NCBI RefSeq assembly: GCF_035917455.1
Contig: NZ_CP109078.1
Location: forward strand, 7,796,001-7,860,000
Direction: 5' to 3'
Length of the DNA: 64,000 bases
Source of the DNA: Micromonospora sp. NBC_01796
GTDB taxonomy: Bacteria > Actinomycetota > Actinomycetes > Mycobacteriales > Micromonosporaceae
A program made the position numbers and the translations under genes. Every line of letters begins with the position of its first letter. Within the stretch, counting starts at the first letter, position 1. The notes beneath the pieces were generated by a model. The model did not search any database. It was not told the DNA's origin and worked only from the letters and a program-made list of their open reading frames with translations. Positions 52,247-61,548 of the stretch are shown here, piece by piece.

Positions 52247-52843
52247 CTAGCGGTCGGACTCCCGGCCGGCCGGGTGGATGCCTGCCGCCGCCAGCAGGGC
52301 CGAGGCGGTGAGCAGGCTCAGTCCGTCCAGCCCGGTCGCCCGTACGACGCTGCGGGCTGCCGCCCCGTCGTAGACGATGGTCAACTGCTTGGCCAGCGTC
52401 TCCGGGTCGGTGGCGCCCGCGACCCGCGCGTGCGCCTCGAAGTAGTCGGTCATCATCTGCTTGAAGCGGCCGGCGACCAGGCTCGCCGGGTGGATCGGGT
52501 CCCGCAGTTCGGCGGCGGCGCTGACGAACGGGCAGCCGAAGAAGTCCGGTTCCGCCGCCAGTTTCTCGAGGTGCTCGAAGACGTGCAGGATCCGCTCGCG
52601 CGGGGTGAGGTCGGCGGCGGGGTCGGCGAAGTAGCCCGCGACGCTGGCCGGTCCGCAGGCGGTCAGGCTCTCCGTCAGCAGCTCGTCCTTGGTGGCGAAG
52701 AACTGGTACATCGACTTCTTCGAGATCCCGGCGGCCTGGCAGAGCTTGTCCACCCCGGTCGCCGTGATGCCTTCGCGGTAGAACAGGTCGGCTGCGGCCC
52801 GGAGCAGCCGTTCACGCGGGGCGAGCTTGGCGGTCGAGGTCAT
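52247..52843 (-). CDS. TetR-family transcriptional regulator
   Basis: Protein of 198 residues. TetR_N: RERLLRAAADLFYREGITATGVDKLCQAAGISKKSMYQFFATKDELL at residues 9-55; the C-terminal ligand domain contains the FGCPFVSAAAEL motif typical of the AcrR/YcdC-like branch. Divergent from a short-chain dehydrogenase gene, with three operator copies in the 113-base space between. Likely represses both genes until a small lipophilic ligand, possibly the dehydrogenase substrate, binds. Confidence 0.95.
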   Translation of the reverse strand: MTSTAKLAPRERLLRAAADLFYREGITATGVDKLCQAAGISKKSMYQFFATKDELLTESLTACGPASVAGYFADPAADLTPRERILHVFEHLEKLAAEPDFFGCPFVSAAAELRDPIHPASLVAGRFKQMMTDYFEAHARVAGATDPETLAKQLTIVYDGAAARSVVRATGLDGLSLLTASALLAAAGIHPAGRESDR

Positions 52844-52873
52844 ATCCGCAGCCTACCCGCCATCTCGGCAACT

Positions 52874-52936
52874 GCAAACCGATCGGTTTGCAACTGGAAA
52901 CAGATCGGTTTATAGTCGGGAAACAGATCGGTTTCC
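52874..52936. promoter_or_regulatory. Triple TetR operator array
   Basis: Three sites: GCAAACCGATCGGTTTGC (52874-52891, perfect 18-bp palindrome), AAACAGATCGGTTT (52898-52911) and GGAAACAGATCGGTTTCC (52919-52936). Centres are spaced about 22 and 23 bp, close to two helical turns, so repressor dimers could bind on one DNA face. They fill the divergent promoter region. Confidence 0.9.
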
Positions 52937-52956
52937 TCGCCTCAGGGAGTACCACC

Positions 52957-53655
52957 ATGAAGATCCAGGACTCAGTAGTCTTCGTCACCGGCGGCAACCG
53001 TGGCCTCGGCAGGTCACTCGTCGAACAGGCCCTCGCCCGCGGCGCGAGCAAGGTCTACGCCGCCGCCCGCGACCCGAAGACGATCACCAACCCGGACGTC
53101 GTCCCGGTGGCCCTCGACATCACCGACCCCGAATCGGTCACCGCCGCCGCCCGCCTGGCCGGTGACGTCACCATCCTGGTGAACAACGCTGCCATCGCGA
53201 TCAGCGCCGGGTTCCTCGACTCCAGCGTCGACGAGGTCCGCCGCGAGTTCGAGACGAACTTCTACGGCCCGCTCCATGTCACCCGCGCCTTCGCCCCGCT
53301 GCTCGTCCGCAACGGAGGCCACCTGCTCAACATCCACTCCGCGCTCTCCTGGCTCGCGATCAGCGGCTCGTACAGCGCCTCCAAGGCGGCCCTCTGGTCG
53401 ATGACCAACTCCCTGCGGCTGGAACTGCAACCGCAGGGCGTCGGCGTCACCGGCCTGCACGTCGCGTACGTCGACACGGAGATGGCCGCCCACATCACCG
53501 GTCCGAAGACCTCCCCGGCCGAGGTGGCCCGGCAGGCGTACGACGGGATCGAGGCCGGGGCCGCCGAGATCCTCGCCGACGACGTGACCCGCAGCGTCAA
53601 GGCCGGCCTCGCCGCCGACCTGACCGCGCTCTACCCGCAGCTCGCCGGCGCCTGA
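52957..53655 (+). CDS. Short-chain dehydrogenase/reductase
   Basis: Classical SDR of 232 residues. Cofactor motif TGGNRGLGRSL at 11-21, NNAAI near 88, and the catalytic triad region with Ser in NIHSALSW and YSASKAAL (Tyr-x3-Lys). Substrate unknown. ATG 52957 has AGGGAG upstream; the earlier in-frame start would lie inside the operators. Divergent target of the TetR gene. Probable quinone, aldehyde or ketone reductase. Confidence 0.95.
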   Translation: MKIQDSVVFVTGGNRGLGRSLVEQALARGASKVYAAARDPKTITNPDVVPVALDITDPESVTAAARLAGDVTILVNNAAIAISAGFLDSSVDEVRREFETNFYGPLHVTRAFAPLLVRNGGHLLNIHSALSWLAISGSYSASKAALWSMTNSLRLELQPQGVGVTGLHVAYVDTEMAAHITGPKTSPAEVARQAYDGIEAGAAEILADDVTRSVKAGLAADLTALYPQLAGA

Positions 53656-53673
53656 CCTGGTGGCCCCGCCGGG

Positions 53674-54543
53674 TCAGTAGTTCTCCACCGCGTTGACCCT
53701 GCCGGGCCAGTACCGCTGACCCGGGGCCGCCCGGTAGTGCTCCCACCGGGGCGAGTCGCCCTGCGGGTGGTCACCGAGAATGGTGACCCGCTGGCCGCGC
53801 CGTGGCTCGGTGTAGTCGTTCACCGCGTAGTGCATGGTGACCCGGTTGTCCCACACCGCGACGTCACCGGCCCGCCAGCGGTAGCGGCAGGTGAACTGCG
53901 GTCCCTCGGAGAACTCGAACAGGTACTGCAGCAGCGCGTCACTCTCGTTGCGGCTGAGCTGCGGGATGTGCGAGGTGAAGAGGCGGTTGACGTACAGCGA
54001 CCGGCGGCCGGTTTCCGGGTGTACGCGTACGACCGGGTGTTCGGCCCGGCTGGTGAACTCGTTCCCGATCCTGATCACGTGGATCGCGGTCAGCCCGTCG
54101 AGCAGTTGCCGGATCGGCGCGGAGAGCTGCTCGTAGGCGAGGTACTGGTTGGTCCACATCGTGTCGCCGCCGGCACCCGGAGACTTCACCAGGTGCAGGA
54201 TCGAGGCCAGCGGCGGGCTCTGGTGGAAGGTCATGTCGGTGTGCCAGACGTCGACCTTGCCGCCGTTCTCGGAATCGATCACGACGATCTCGGGCTGGCC
54301 GTCGAGCCGGGGCAGGTACGGGTGCAGCTCCACCTCACCGAACCGGCGACCGAAGGCGACGTGCGCCTGCGGCGTCAGCCCAGTCTGGCCGACGACGAAG
54401 ATGACCAGGTGTTCCAGCAGGAGCCGGTGCAACTCCGCGAAGAGTTCGTCGGTCAGGTTCGTCAGGTCGATGCCGTGGATCTCCGCGCCCAGCGCGCCCG
54501 CGATCGGCCTGACGTCGAGCGTGGTCCCGGCTGAAACCGACAT
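53674..54543 (-). CDS. TauD/TfdA-family 2-oxoglutarate-dependent dioxygenase
   Basis: Protein of 289 residues. Iron ligands His101 and Asp103 in VWHTDMTFH, distal His238 in [11 protein letters not shown], and the 2-oxoglutarate Arg in the following RRGQRVTIL stretch. The [20 protein letters not shown] and [13 protein letters not shown] segments fit taurine/alkylsulfonate or 2,4-D-type dioxygenases. ATG 54543 has GGAGG upstream; longer upstream frame is antisense noise. Divergent from a GT1 gene. Could act in sulfonate use or in tailoring a secondary metabolite. Confidence 0.92.
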   Translation of the reverse strand: MSVSAGTTLDVRPIAGALGAEIHGIDLTNLTDELFAELHRLLLEHLVIFVVGQTGLTPQAHVAFGRRFGEVELHPYLPRLDGQPEIVVIDSENGGKVDVWHTDMTFHQSPPLASILHLVKSPGAGGDTMWTNQYLAYEQLSAPIRQLLDGLTAIHVIRIGNEFTSRAEHPVVRVHPETGRRSLYVNRLFTSHIPQLSRNESDALLQYLFEFSEGPQFTCRYRWRAGDVAVWDNRVTMHYAVNDYTEPRRGQRVTILGDHPQGDSPRWEHYRAAPGQRYWPGRVNAVENY

Positions 54544-54740
54544 GTCCGCCTCCGGCCTCGAAGAACGTCCCCCGTTCGATCGACGAATCATTCCACGGCA
54601 TCGGGCCACCCGCCAGAGGATCGTGATCCAGATTGGACGGTCCAGGTAGCGGGGTCGGGGACCTTGACGGCGGTCCGGGTCCGGTGCAGCATCGGATCTC
54701 CGCGCCGGGGACGTACCAGCGGAACGAGGACGGGGAAGCC

Positions 54741-55937
54741 GTGCGCATCCTGCTGACCAGCCAGCCGATCTACTCGCACCTGGTACCCGCACTCGTACCG
54801 CTGGCCCGCACGGCACAGGCACTGGGGCACTGCGTCGCGGTGGCCACCGCCGGTTCGATGGCGGACGAACTCGCCCGGCACGGCGTACCGCACCTGCCGC
54901 TGCCCAATGTGGCCGGCCAGGATCGGCTGCGCAACGATCCCCGCCTGGCCGAGGAGTTCGGCCTGCCGCAGCGCCTGCTGACCGAACGGCGGACCGTCGA
55001 TCCGGTGGCGGCGGAGCAGATCGCGCGGGCGTACGCCGGGCCGATCGCGCTGCGTTTCGCCCATGACCTGTTGGACGTGGCCCGGTCCTGGAAGCCGGAC
55101 GTGATCGTGCACGAGCCCGCCGAGTACGGCGGATACCTGGTCGCCGAACTGCTCGGCATCCCGCACGTGACGCTCGACATCTCGCCGTACGCGATGCGCG
55201 AGCTGCCCCTGGTGAGCGCGACTCTCGACGCGCAGCGCGAGGCGCTCGGGCTGGCCCCGACCGGCGACCCGCTGCACCCGCACCGGTACCTGCGCGCCGG
55301 CCTGGTGCCCGAGGGTTGGTACCCGGACGAGCTGCGGCTGCCCACGGCCCGCCACTACCGGGCCCCGGCGGGCGAGGACGCACCGCTCGATCCGGTCATC
55401 GCCGCGCTGCCGGCGGACCGGCCGGTGATCCTGGCCAGCCTCGGTTCACTGGTGCTGACCCTGCCCGGCATGGCGGAACTGCTGCCGCCGCTGGTGGCGG
55501 CCCTCGGCTCGCTGCCCTGTCACACGGTGCTGACCCTCGGCGGCCGACCCGAACTCGCCGACCTGGTCGGCACGCCACCGGACAACGTCCACCTGACGCC
55601 GTTCGTGGCGCAGCGGACGCTGCTGCCGGCGGTGGACCTGTTCCTGACCCACGCCGGTTTCAACGCCGTCCACGAGGCGGTGGGCGCCGGGGTGCCGATG
55701 GTGGCGTTGCCGGTCTTCGCCGACCAGCCGGCCAACGCGGACCGGATCGCCGAACTCGGCCTGGGCGAGCGGCTCGACGTGGCCGAACTGGCGGTGTCCG
55801 ATCTGGTCGAGACCTGCACCAGGGTGCTCGACGACCCCGGCTACCGGTGGCGGGCCCGGGCGATGCAGCGGCGCCACCTCGGCAGCCCCGGCTTCGACCA
55901 ACTGGTCGCGGACCTCACGGAGCTGGTCGGTCGGTAA
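54741..55937 (+). CDS. GT1 (UGT/MGT-type) glycosyltransferase
   Basis: Protein of 398 residues, GT-B fold. N-terminal [28 protein letters not shown] is the acceptor domain opening; the C-terminal nucleotide-sugar motif reads [43 protein letters not shown], with the HAGFN-Q signature of macrolide/steroid-type transferases. GTG 54741 after GGGGAAGCC. It usually glycosylates small lipophilic molecules, so it might tailor the product of the terpenoid operon 490 bases downstream, but the gap leaves this open. Confidence 0.92.
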   Translation: MRILLTSQPIYSHLVPALVPLARTAQALGHCVAVATAGSMADELARHGVPHLPLPNVAGQDRLRNDPRLAEEFGLPQRLLTERRTVDPVAAEQIARAYAGPIALRFAHDLLDVARSWKPDVIVHEPAEYGGYLVAELLGIPHVTLDISPYAMRELPLVSATLDAQREALGLAPTGDPLHPHRYLRAGLVPEGWYPDELRLPTARHYRAPAGEDAPLDPVIAALPADRPVILASLGSLVLTLPGMAELLPPLVAALGSLPCHTVLTLGGRPELADLVGTPPDNVHLTPFVAQRTLLPAVDLFLTHAGFNAVHEAVGAGVPMVALPVFADQPANADRIAELGLGERLDVAELAVSDLVETCTRVLDDPGYRWRARAMQRRHLGSPGFDQLVADLTELVGR

Positions 55938-56426
55938 CGCCCGGTGCCCGCCGGCGACCCGTCGGCGGGCGGGCCCGGTGCGTACCCGAAATCGGCCGTC
56001 ACCAGGTCGGGCAGCGACCGCCGGTGCGCCCCGGTGTGCAGTTCCGGATGACCCGGGTACGCCTGCGACAGGGCCCGATCATAACGCTCCGGATAGGGGA
56101 CGACGCTTTCCGGACGCCGGATTCGACATTGGCTCGGACGCCGATCCGTTGACCTATCAGGGCTCCGAACTGGGATGTTCCGATTCGATCAGAGAGTGTG
56201 GATCTTGCCTGATTTGGACAGAGAGGAGCCATTAACCAAGGTCATACGCACTTGACCCGGACAGCCGCCAATTATTGCGAGATCTCGGTGTTGATACTGG
56301 TTTGTTACGGACTCAATACCATCGAGAAACTTCTTTACCCGATGCAGGGCCGGTGGTACGGTCGCCGTAATTCAATTGATCCACAACGGACACAGCCGCG
56401 ATCCCGCTAGCAAGGAACATCAGCCC
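55938..56426. other. AT-richer region upstream of the terpenoid operon
   Basis: About 490 bases between the GT1 and prenyl synthase genes. From about 56150 to 56400 the base composition is much AT-richer than the surroundings, as expected for a promoter and regulatory region. A short open frame at 55978-56235 lacks support as a gene. Confidence 0.6.
56291..56319 (+). promoter_or_regulatory. Candidate promoter of the terpenoid operon
   Basis: TTGATA (56291-56296), 17 bases, CAATAC (56314-56319). The -35 is good; the -10 is poor. It lies about 110 bases before the prenyl synthase start within the AT-richer stretch. Weak prediction. Confidence 0.3.
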
Positions 56427-57458
56427 ATGACCGCCATTGCCGGTACGGATCCGCGCGACTTCCTGAAGGACCTGGCCTCCGGTCGCGCCGGGCAGCTCCT
56501 ACGTGACGCACTAGATCACAGATGGCCAGCGACGACAGACCCCATGGACCGGTTGTCGACTATACATCGTTACGCTCTGCTGCCGGCGGGAAAACTGATC
56601 CGGCCGATAATGATGCTGGAGTCGGCGGGTGCCGTGGGTGGTCGACCGGAGGATATTCTCCCCGCCGCACTCGGTCTGGAATACCTGCACGTCGCAACGC
56701 TGGTCCACGACGACATCATCGACGCCGACGAGGTCCGGCGCGGTCGTCCCGCCGTTCCCTCGGTATACGGAATGCCGGACTCGATCGTGGCCGGGGACGC
56801 GCTCATCTTCACCGCCTTCGAGGCGATTACGGAATGTCGCGCCGCCGGGGTGTCGGACGCCGCGATCGGGACCGCGGTCGCGATCCTCGCCCGGGCCGGC
56901 ACCGACCTGTGCCGAGGTCAGGTATTGGAGGCCCAACTGGTCGGTGATCCCGGCGTGGCGGTGGAGACCTACGTGGAGATGGTCCGCCTCAAGACCGGTG
57001 CGCTGTTCCGGGCGGTCTGCCAGATCGGCGCCACCCTCGCCGGTGCCGACCCCACCCGCTGCGCGGAACTGGCCAGCTACGGCGAACACCTCGGCATCGC
57101 CTTCCAGATCCGTGACGACCTGCTGGCGTACACCACCCCGGCGAACGAGTCCGGCAAGTCGCCCGCGAACGACCTGGCGAACGGACGGCCCACGTTACCG
57201 GTGCTGCTGGCCTACCGGGCCGGTGACCCGGACCAGCGCCGGAGACTGGTCGAGGCGTTGAAACGGCGGTCGGCCGACCCGGCCGCACTGGCGGGCTTCC
57301 ACGAGCTCCTGCACGAGACCGGGGCGCTGGACAGCGCCCCGGAGCACATCGCCGTACACCTGGACCGGGCCCGAGGAGCGCTGTCCACACTGGAGTCCTC
57401 ACCCAGCGTCTCGGTGCTCGCGGGCATCACCCGGTGGGCCACCGCGCGGGAGTGGTGA
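56427..57458 (+). CDS. Polyprenyl diphosphate synthase (predicted GGPP synthase)
   Basis: Chain-elongating trans-prenyltransferase, 343 residues. First Asp-rich motif VHDDIIDADEVRRGRP (Asp95, Asp96, Asp99); second FQIRDDLLAY. Residues just before the first motif are small (Ala90, Thr91), fitting C20 or longer products. The second motif is followed by ANESGKSPANDLANGRPTLP with the KSPxNDL variation. ATG 56427 with AAGGAA upstream. First gene of the operon; supplies the prenyl donor for the UbiA and cyclase steps. Confidence 0.93.
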   Translation: MTAIAGTDPRDFLKDLASGRAGQLLRDALDHRWPATTDPMDRLSTIHRYALLPAGKLIRPIMMLESAGAVGGRPEDILPAALGLEYLHVATLVHDDIIDADEVRRGRPAVPSVYGMPDSIVAGDALIFTAFEAITECRAAGVSDAAIGTAVAILARAGTDLCRGQVLEAQLVGDPGVAVETYVEMVRLKTGALFRAVCQIGATLAGADPTRCAELASYGEHLGIAFQIRDDLLAYTTPANESGKSPANDLANGRPTLPVLLAYRAGDPDQRRRLVEALKRRSADPAALAGFHELLHETGALDSAPEHIAVHLDRARGALSTLESSPSVSVLAGITRWATAREW

Positions 57459-57465
57459 GGACGCC

Positions 57466-58575
57466 ATGGCCACCACAACCGGCCGCCGGCTACGCGGCGC
57501 CCTGCTCGCGCACGTACAGACCTGGCGGCCGTACACCCTGTGGTACGTCGGGCTGCTCGGACTCGCCGGCGCGGGGCTGACCGGCGCCCGGCACGACTGG
57601 CGGTGGCTGCTCGCCGCCTGGGCCGCACCGACGATCGGCTGGCTCGGCGGGCACTACCTCGGCGACTGGTTCGACCGGCGACTCGACGCGATCGGCAAAC
57701 CGCACCGGCCGATCCCGTCCGGCAGGCTGCACCCGACCGTCGCCCTGGTCTGCGGAATCGGCTGCCTGACCGTGGTGGGTGCGCTGGCCGTGGCGGGCGG
57801 GCCCCGTACCGAACTGGTCGCCCTGCTGGCCGCGGGTGGGATCGTCGCCTACAGCCGGGGGCTGAAGGCGCGGGGGCTGGCCGGAAACCTGGTACGGGGA
57901 GTGCTCGGCGCGCTGGCCCTGCTCTACGGGGCGTTGCTGGCGCCCGGACCGTACCTGTGGGTGCTGGTGCCGTTCATCGTCGCCATCTGGTCCCACGACA
58001 CCGCGTCCAACCTGGTCGGCACCCTCCGCGACGTGGTCGGTGACCGGGCCGGTGGTTACCGGACCCTGCCGGTGCAGCACGGCAACCGGGTGGCGATCAG
58101 CACCGCCACCGGCTTCTACCTGCTGACCCTGGCCGCCGCACTCGTCGGTGGTCTGGTCGCGCCCGCCGGTGCGATCCATCCGGACGGCCGGGTGCTCTAC
58201 CTCGGTCTGCTGGCGGTGATCGCCGTGGCCGGCCTGGCCATCTTCCGCACCCTGCACAAGCACCGGACCGACCTGCCGGTACGCACCGCGCTGCGCGCCC
58301 ACGAACTGCTCGTACTGGAGCGGATCGGGCTGGCCGGGGCGCTGGTGGCGCTCGGCTTCGGGGTGGTCCGGACCGCGGCGCTCCTGCTCCCGATCCTGGT
58401 TCTCACCTGGTGGACCCAGGCCAGGATGCGCGTCGGTTACGAACTCGGGCCCGTACCGGTGGGGGCAGCGACAGCGGACCCCGATCCGGCAACATCAATG
58501 CCGCCGGCAGCCGCCGGTCCCGGCAAGGCCCAGATCGACCTCGTGGCCCTGCCCCACCTACCGGAACACAGCTGA
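57466..58575 (+). CDS. UbiA-family prenyltransferase
   Basis: Integral membrane enzyme, 369 residues, eight to nine helices. First Asp motif GDWFDRRLDAIGKPHRPIPSG (Asp67, Asp70, Asp74), second TLRDVVGDRAGGYRTLPV. Both metal-diphosphate sites are intact, so diphosphate ionisation is expected. In this context it either joins the prenyl chain to an acceptor or acts as a UbiA-type terpene cyclase such as those of platensimycin biosynthesis. The C-terminal 55 residues are a Pro/Ala-rich soluble tail. It starts seven bases after the previous gene. Confidence 0.92.
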   Translation: MATTTGRRLRGALLAHVQTWRPYTLWYVGLLGLAGAGLTGARHDWRWLLAAWAAPTIGWLGGHYLGDWFDRRLDAIGKPHRPIPSGRLHPTVALVCGIGCLTVVGALAVAGGPRTELVALLAAGGIVAYSRGLKARGLAGNLVRGVLGALALLYGALLAPGPYLWVLVPFIVAIWSHDTASNLVGTLRDVVGDRAGGYRTLPVQHGNRVAISTATGFYLLTLAAALVGGLVAPAGAIHPDGRVLYLGLLAVIAVAGLAIFRTLHKHRTDLPVRTALRAHELLVLERIGLAGALVALGFGVVRTAALLLPILVLTWWTQARMRVGYELGPVPVGAATADPDPATSMPPAAAGPGKAQIDLVALPHLPEHS

Positions 58576-58588
58576 AGGAAGCCCGCAT

Positions 58589-60268
58589 ATGCAATCGGTC
58601 CACATCGACCAGATCACCCGTGCCATCTCCGCCGGAGCCGAGGAGATGTTCCGGCGCCAGCGCCCGGACGGTGCGTTCACCGACTCGCCGCCCGGTTCCG
58701 TACTCGGCACCTCGGGGTCCATCGCCGCACTGCACGCCGCCGACCCGACCGGCTCGGCCGCGCTGATCGAAGCCGGTGCCGAGTGGTTACGCCGGCAACA
58801 GCGACCCGACGGCGGCTGGGGCGGGGTGGCCGGCGCCGACACCGAACTGGTGCCCACCATCATCGCCACCGCCACCCTGCACCACGTCGCTCCACAGCGC
58901 AGCGAGGAGGCGGTCGCCGCCGGCCGGCGGCGACTGGCCGAACTCGGCGGGGTGGCGGTCATCGACGACCTGGCGGTGACCGCCATGTGCAAGCAGTTCC
59001 TGGCCCTCGCCGGGCTTCCCGAAGCGGGCCAGTTGCGCCGGCTGCCGCTGGAGCTGGTCCTGTTCGACAAGGTACGCCGGGAGCGGATGTCGTTCCGTAC
59101 CGCGCCGTTCATCGGGATGGCGCTGCTGCAGACCCGTACCCTGCCGCCGCCCGGTCCGCTGCGCCGGGCGACCCGCCGGCTCGCCCTGCCGACCGCGCTG
59201 CGCCTGCTGGAGACGATCCACCGGCACGAGGGGCAGACCGGTGTGCTCAGCGAGGACCCGTGGCCGGCCGCACTGGTCAGCCTCGGTCTGACCCACGCCG
59301 GTGAGGCCCCGCACCTGGTCACCGCGATCACCGGTTTCCTCCGCGAGGCGGTCCGCCCGGACGGGTCGTGGGACGCGGTCGCCAACCTCGACCTGACCCG
59401 CTCCGGTTTCGCCGCCACCGGGCTGATCGCGGCCGGCTACGGCGACGACCCCCGGCTGGCCACCACCCGCGAACTGTTCCACCGCAACCAGCAGGCCGAA
59501 CCGTTCACCGTGCTCGGGGTGCCGGCCGGCGGCTGGAGCTACTCCGGCCCACGAGGCTGGCCGGTCACCCTGGAGTCGGCCGAGATCCTCTCCGCGCTGG
59601 CCCGGCTGCCCGGCCACGACGGCGACCCGGTGCTGCGTACGGGCCTCGACTGGCTGGTCGATCGGCAGGACCAGCGCGGGTCGTGGAGCCTGTGGGTACG
59701 CGACACCAAGCTGCCCAACGACGGGCCCTGCCCCGGCATCACCAGCCAGGGCATCATCGCCCTGCGCGACGCCGGTCACGCACCGGACAGCCCCCCGGTG
59801 GTGTCCGCCGCCCAGTGGCTGCTCACCCAGCAACGCCCGGACGGCTCCTTCCACAACCTCTGGTACCGCGACTTCACCACCGGCACCGCGATCGTGCTCG
59901 ACGCGCTGGTCCACGCCGGACTCGGCGCCGACCCGGTGGCCGTACGGGCAAAGGAGTGGCTGCTCCGGGCCCAACTGGCGAACGGGTCGTGGGGTTCCGG
60001 CGGGGCGACCGACGACGGTTCGGTCGAGGAGACCGCCTGGACCCTGCCGGCCCTGCTCGCCGCCGGTGTGCCCGCCGGCGACGAGGCGATCCGGCGCGGG
60101 ATCGGCTGGCTGCTGGCCGCCCAGGAGCCGGACGGCATCTGGCGGCCGAGCCGGATCTGCGCCTACATCCGGAACTACATGTACTACCCGAACGGTGCCA
60201 TCGCCCAGTCGCTGGCGCTGCGGGCGCTGGGCACCTACCGGGCGGCGGTCGGGGCGGCTGCGCGTTGA
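58589..60268 (+). CDS. Squalene-hopene-cyclase-like class II terpene cyclase with D-x-T in place of DxDD
   Basis: Protein of 559 residues, alpha-barrel class II terpenoid cyclase-like. At least six QW-type repeats: RRQQRPDGGW (68-77), REAVRPDGSW (252-261), DRQDQRGSW (358-366), TQQRPDGSF (413-421), RAQLANGSW (460-468) and AAQEPDGIW (about 511-519). The region that in squalene-hopene cyclase carries DxDD reads NLDLTRSGFAATGL (Asp268-Leu-Thr270), similar to the DCTAE of oxidosqualene cyclases. Shorter than hopene cyclases (about 630), near two-domain bacterial diterpene cyclases. It starts 13 bases after the UbiA gene. Its stop overlaps the flavoprotein start (TTGA). Epoxide-initiated cyclisation is inferred. 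Confidence 0.88.
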   Translation: MQSVHIDQITRAISAGAEEMFRRQRPDGAFTDSPPGSVLGTSGSIAALHAADPTGSAALIEAGAEWLRRQQRPDGGWGGVAGADTELVPTIIATATLHHVAPQRSEEAVAAGRRRLAELGGVAVIDDLAVTAMCKQFLALAGLPEAGQLRRLPLELVLFDKVRRERMSFRTAPFIGMALLQTRTLPPPGPLRRATRRLALPTALRLLETIHRHEGQTGVLSEDPWPAALVSLGLTHAGEAPHLVTAITGFLREAVRPDGSWDAVANLDLTRSGFAATGLIAAGYGDDPRLATTRELFHRNQQAEPFTVLGVPAGGWSYSGPRGWPVTLESAEILSALARLPGHDGDPVLRTGLDWLVDRQDQRGSWSLWVRDTKLPNDGPCPGITSQGIIALRDAGHAPDSPPVVSAAQWLLTQQRPDGSFHNLWYRDFTTGTAIVLDALVHAGLGADPVAVRAKEWLLRAQLANGSWGSGGATDDGSVEETAWTLPALLAAGVPAGDEAIRRGIGWLLAAQEPDGIWRPSRICAYIRNYMYYPNGAIAQSLALRALGTYRAAVGAAAR

Positions 60269-61548
60269 GCTACGACGTGGTGGTCTGCGGCGCCGGGGTC
60301 GGCGGCCTGGCCAGCGCGCGTGCGCTCGGCGCCCTCGGGCTGTCGGTGCTGGTGCTGGACCGGCAGGCGGCACCGGCCGAGGTGGCCAAGGGTGAACTGC
60401 TGCAACCGGAGTCGGTCCGCATCCTGCACGACTGGGGTGCCCTGCCGGCACTGCTCGACGGCGGCGCGGTCCCGGTGAGCCGGCTCGCGATCCGGGACCC
60501 GCACGGCCGGATGCTGCTCGGCCTGGACTACGACGCGCTGCCCGGTGCGTACCGGCAGATCCTCTGCACCGGCTACGCCAACGTGCTGCGCGCGCTGGCC
60601 GGCACGCTCGACCCGAAGGTGGAGGTCCGCCGGGGGGTCCTGGTCGAGGAGGCGCTGCGCGACCCGACCGGCCGGGTGACCGGGGTACGGGTGCTCGACG
60701 ACGGCAAGCCGGTGGAGATCCCCGCCCGGTTGGTGGTCGCCGCCGACGGGCTCTCCTCCCGGCTGCGCAAGTCGGTCGAACTGCCCGGTGAACGGCACGA
60801 CTACGACCACAAGCTGCTCGCCTTCGACCTGCCCGGCGTCGAGGTGGCCGACGAGGTGAGCGCCTATCGCGGCGAGCACGGTCTGCGGCTGGTCTACCCG
60901 CTGCCCGGCGGCCGGTGCCGGCTCTACGTGCAGATCCGCGCCGACGAGATGCGCGGGCTCGGCGCGGACGACCTGGCCGCCTGGTGCGACCGGGTGCTGG
61001 CCGGGTTGCCGGCGCTGGCGCCGCTCGCCGGGGCGCTGCGGGCGAACCTGCGGCACCGGCAGATCCTCGCCGTCTACCGGCTCCGCGCGCCCCGGCTGGC
61101 CACGGCCGGACTCGCCCTGGTCGGTGAGGCGGCGCACGCCGTCCATCCGATGGCCGCCCAGGGCATGAACAGCTCCCTCGGCGACGCCGAGACCCTGGCC
61201 GACCTGGTCGGGAAGGCGGGCGGGAACGACGCCGGTGCGGTGGACCGGGCCCTGACGCAGTACCACCGCACCCGGCTGCGCCGGCTCGACCACACCGCGA
61301 CGGTCAGCCACAACGCGGCCCGGATGCTGACCAGCACCACCGGGGTGGCGCGCCTGCTCGGCGGGCGGATGATGCGGCACACCGCCGGCAACCCGCGCCT
61401 GCTCCGGCTGACCACCGGCAATCTCGCCGGGGTCGACCTGCACCGGTTGACCCCGGTCGACCGGCTCTACCAACTCGGACTGCTCAGCGACCGGCGCGCG
61501 TACGCCGGCACGGGGCAGCCCTCGGCGAACGGCGGTACGACACCATGA
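60265..61548 (+). CDS. UbiH/squalene-epoxidase-like FAD monooxygenase
   Basis: Protein of 427 residues. TTG at 60265 overlaps the cyclase stop as TTGA, giving SYDVVVCGAGVGGLASARALG (Rossmann GxGxxG) at the very N-terminus. DG motif VVAADGLSSRLRKS near 165; GD motif LVGEAAHAVHPMAAQGMNSSLGDAE near 284. The GELLQPESVRIL motif is typical of UbiH-like and squalene-epoxidase-type enzymes. It probably epoxidises a terminal prenyl double bond that the cyclase then opens (inference). Relatives also act as prenyl reductases or ring hydroxylases. Fourth gene of the operon. Confidence 0.9.
   Translation: MSYDVVVCGAGVGGLASARALGALGLSVLVLDRQAAPAEVAKGELLQPESVRILHDWGALPALLDGGAVPVSRLAIRDPHGRMLLGLDYDALPGAYRQILCTGYANVLRALAGTLDPKVEVRRGVLVEEALRDPTGRVTGVRVLDDGKPVEIPARLVVAADGLSSRLRKSVELPGERHDYDHKLLAFDLPGVEVADEVSAYRGEHGLRLVYPLPGGRCRLYVQIRADEMRGLGADDLAAWCDRVLAGLPALAPLAGALRANLRHRQILAVYRLRAPRLATAGLALVGEAAHAVHPMAAQGMNSSLGDAETLADLVGKAGGNDAGAVDRALTQYHRTRLRRLDHTATVSHNAARMLTSTTGVARLLGGRMMRHTAGNPRLLRLTTGNLAGVDLHRLTPVDRLYQLGLLSDRRAYAGTGQPSANGGTTP

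Noticed and set aside
55978-56235. 85-codon frame upstream of the prenyl synthase
   Set aside because: No ribosome binding site and mixed composition; it runs into the AT-richer promoter area.
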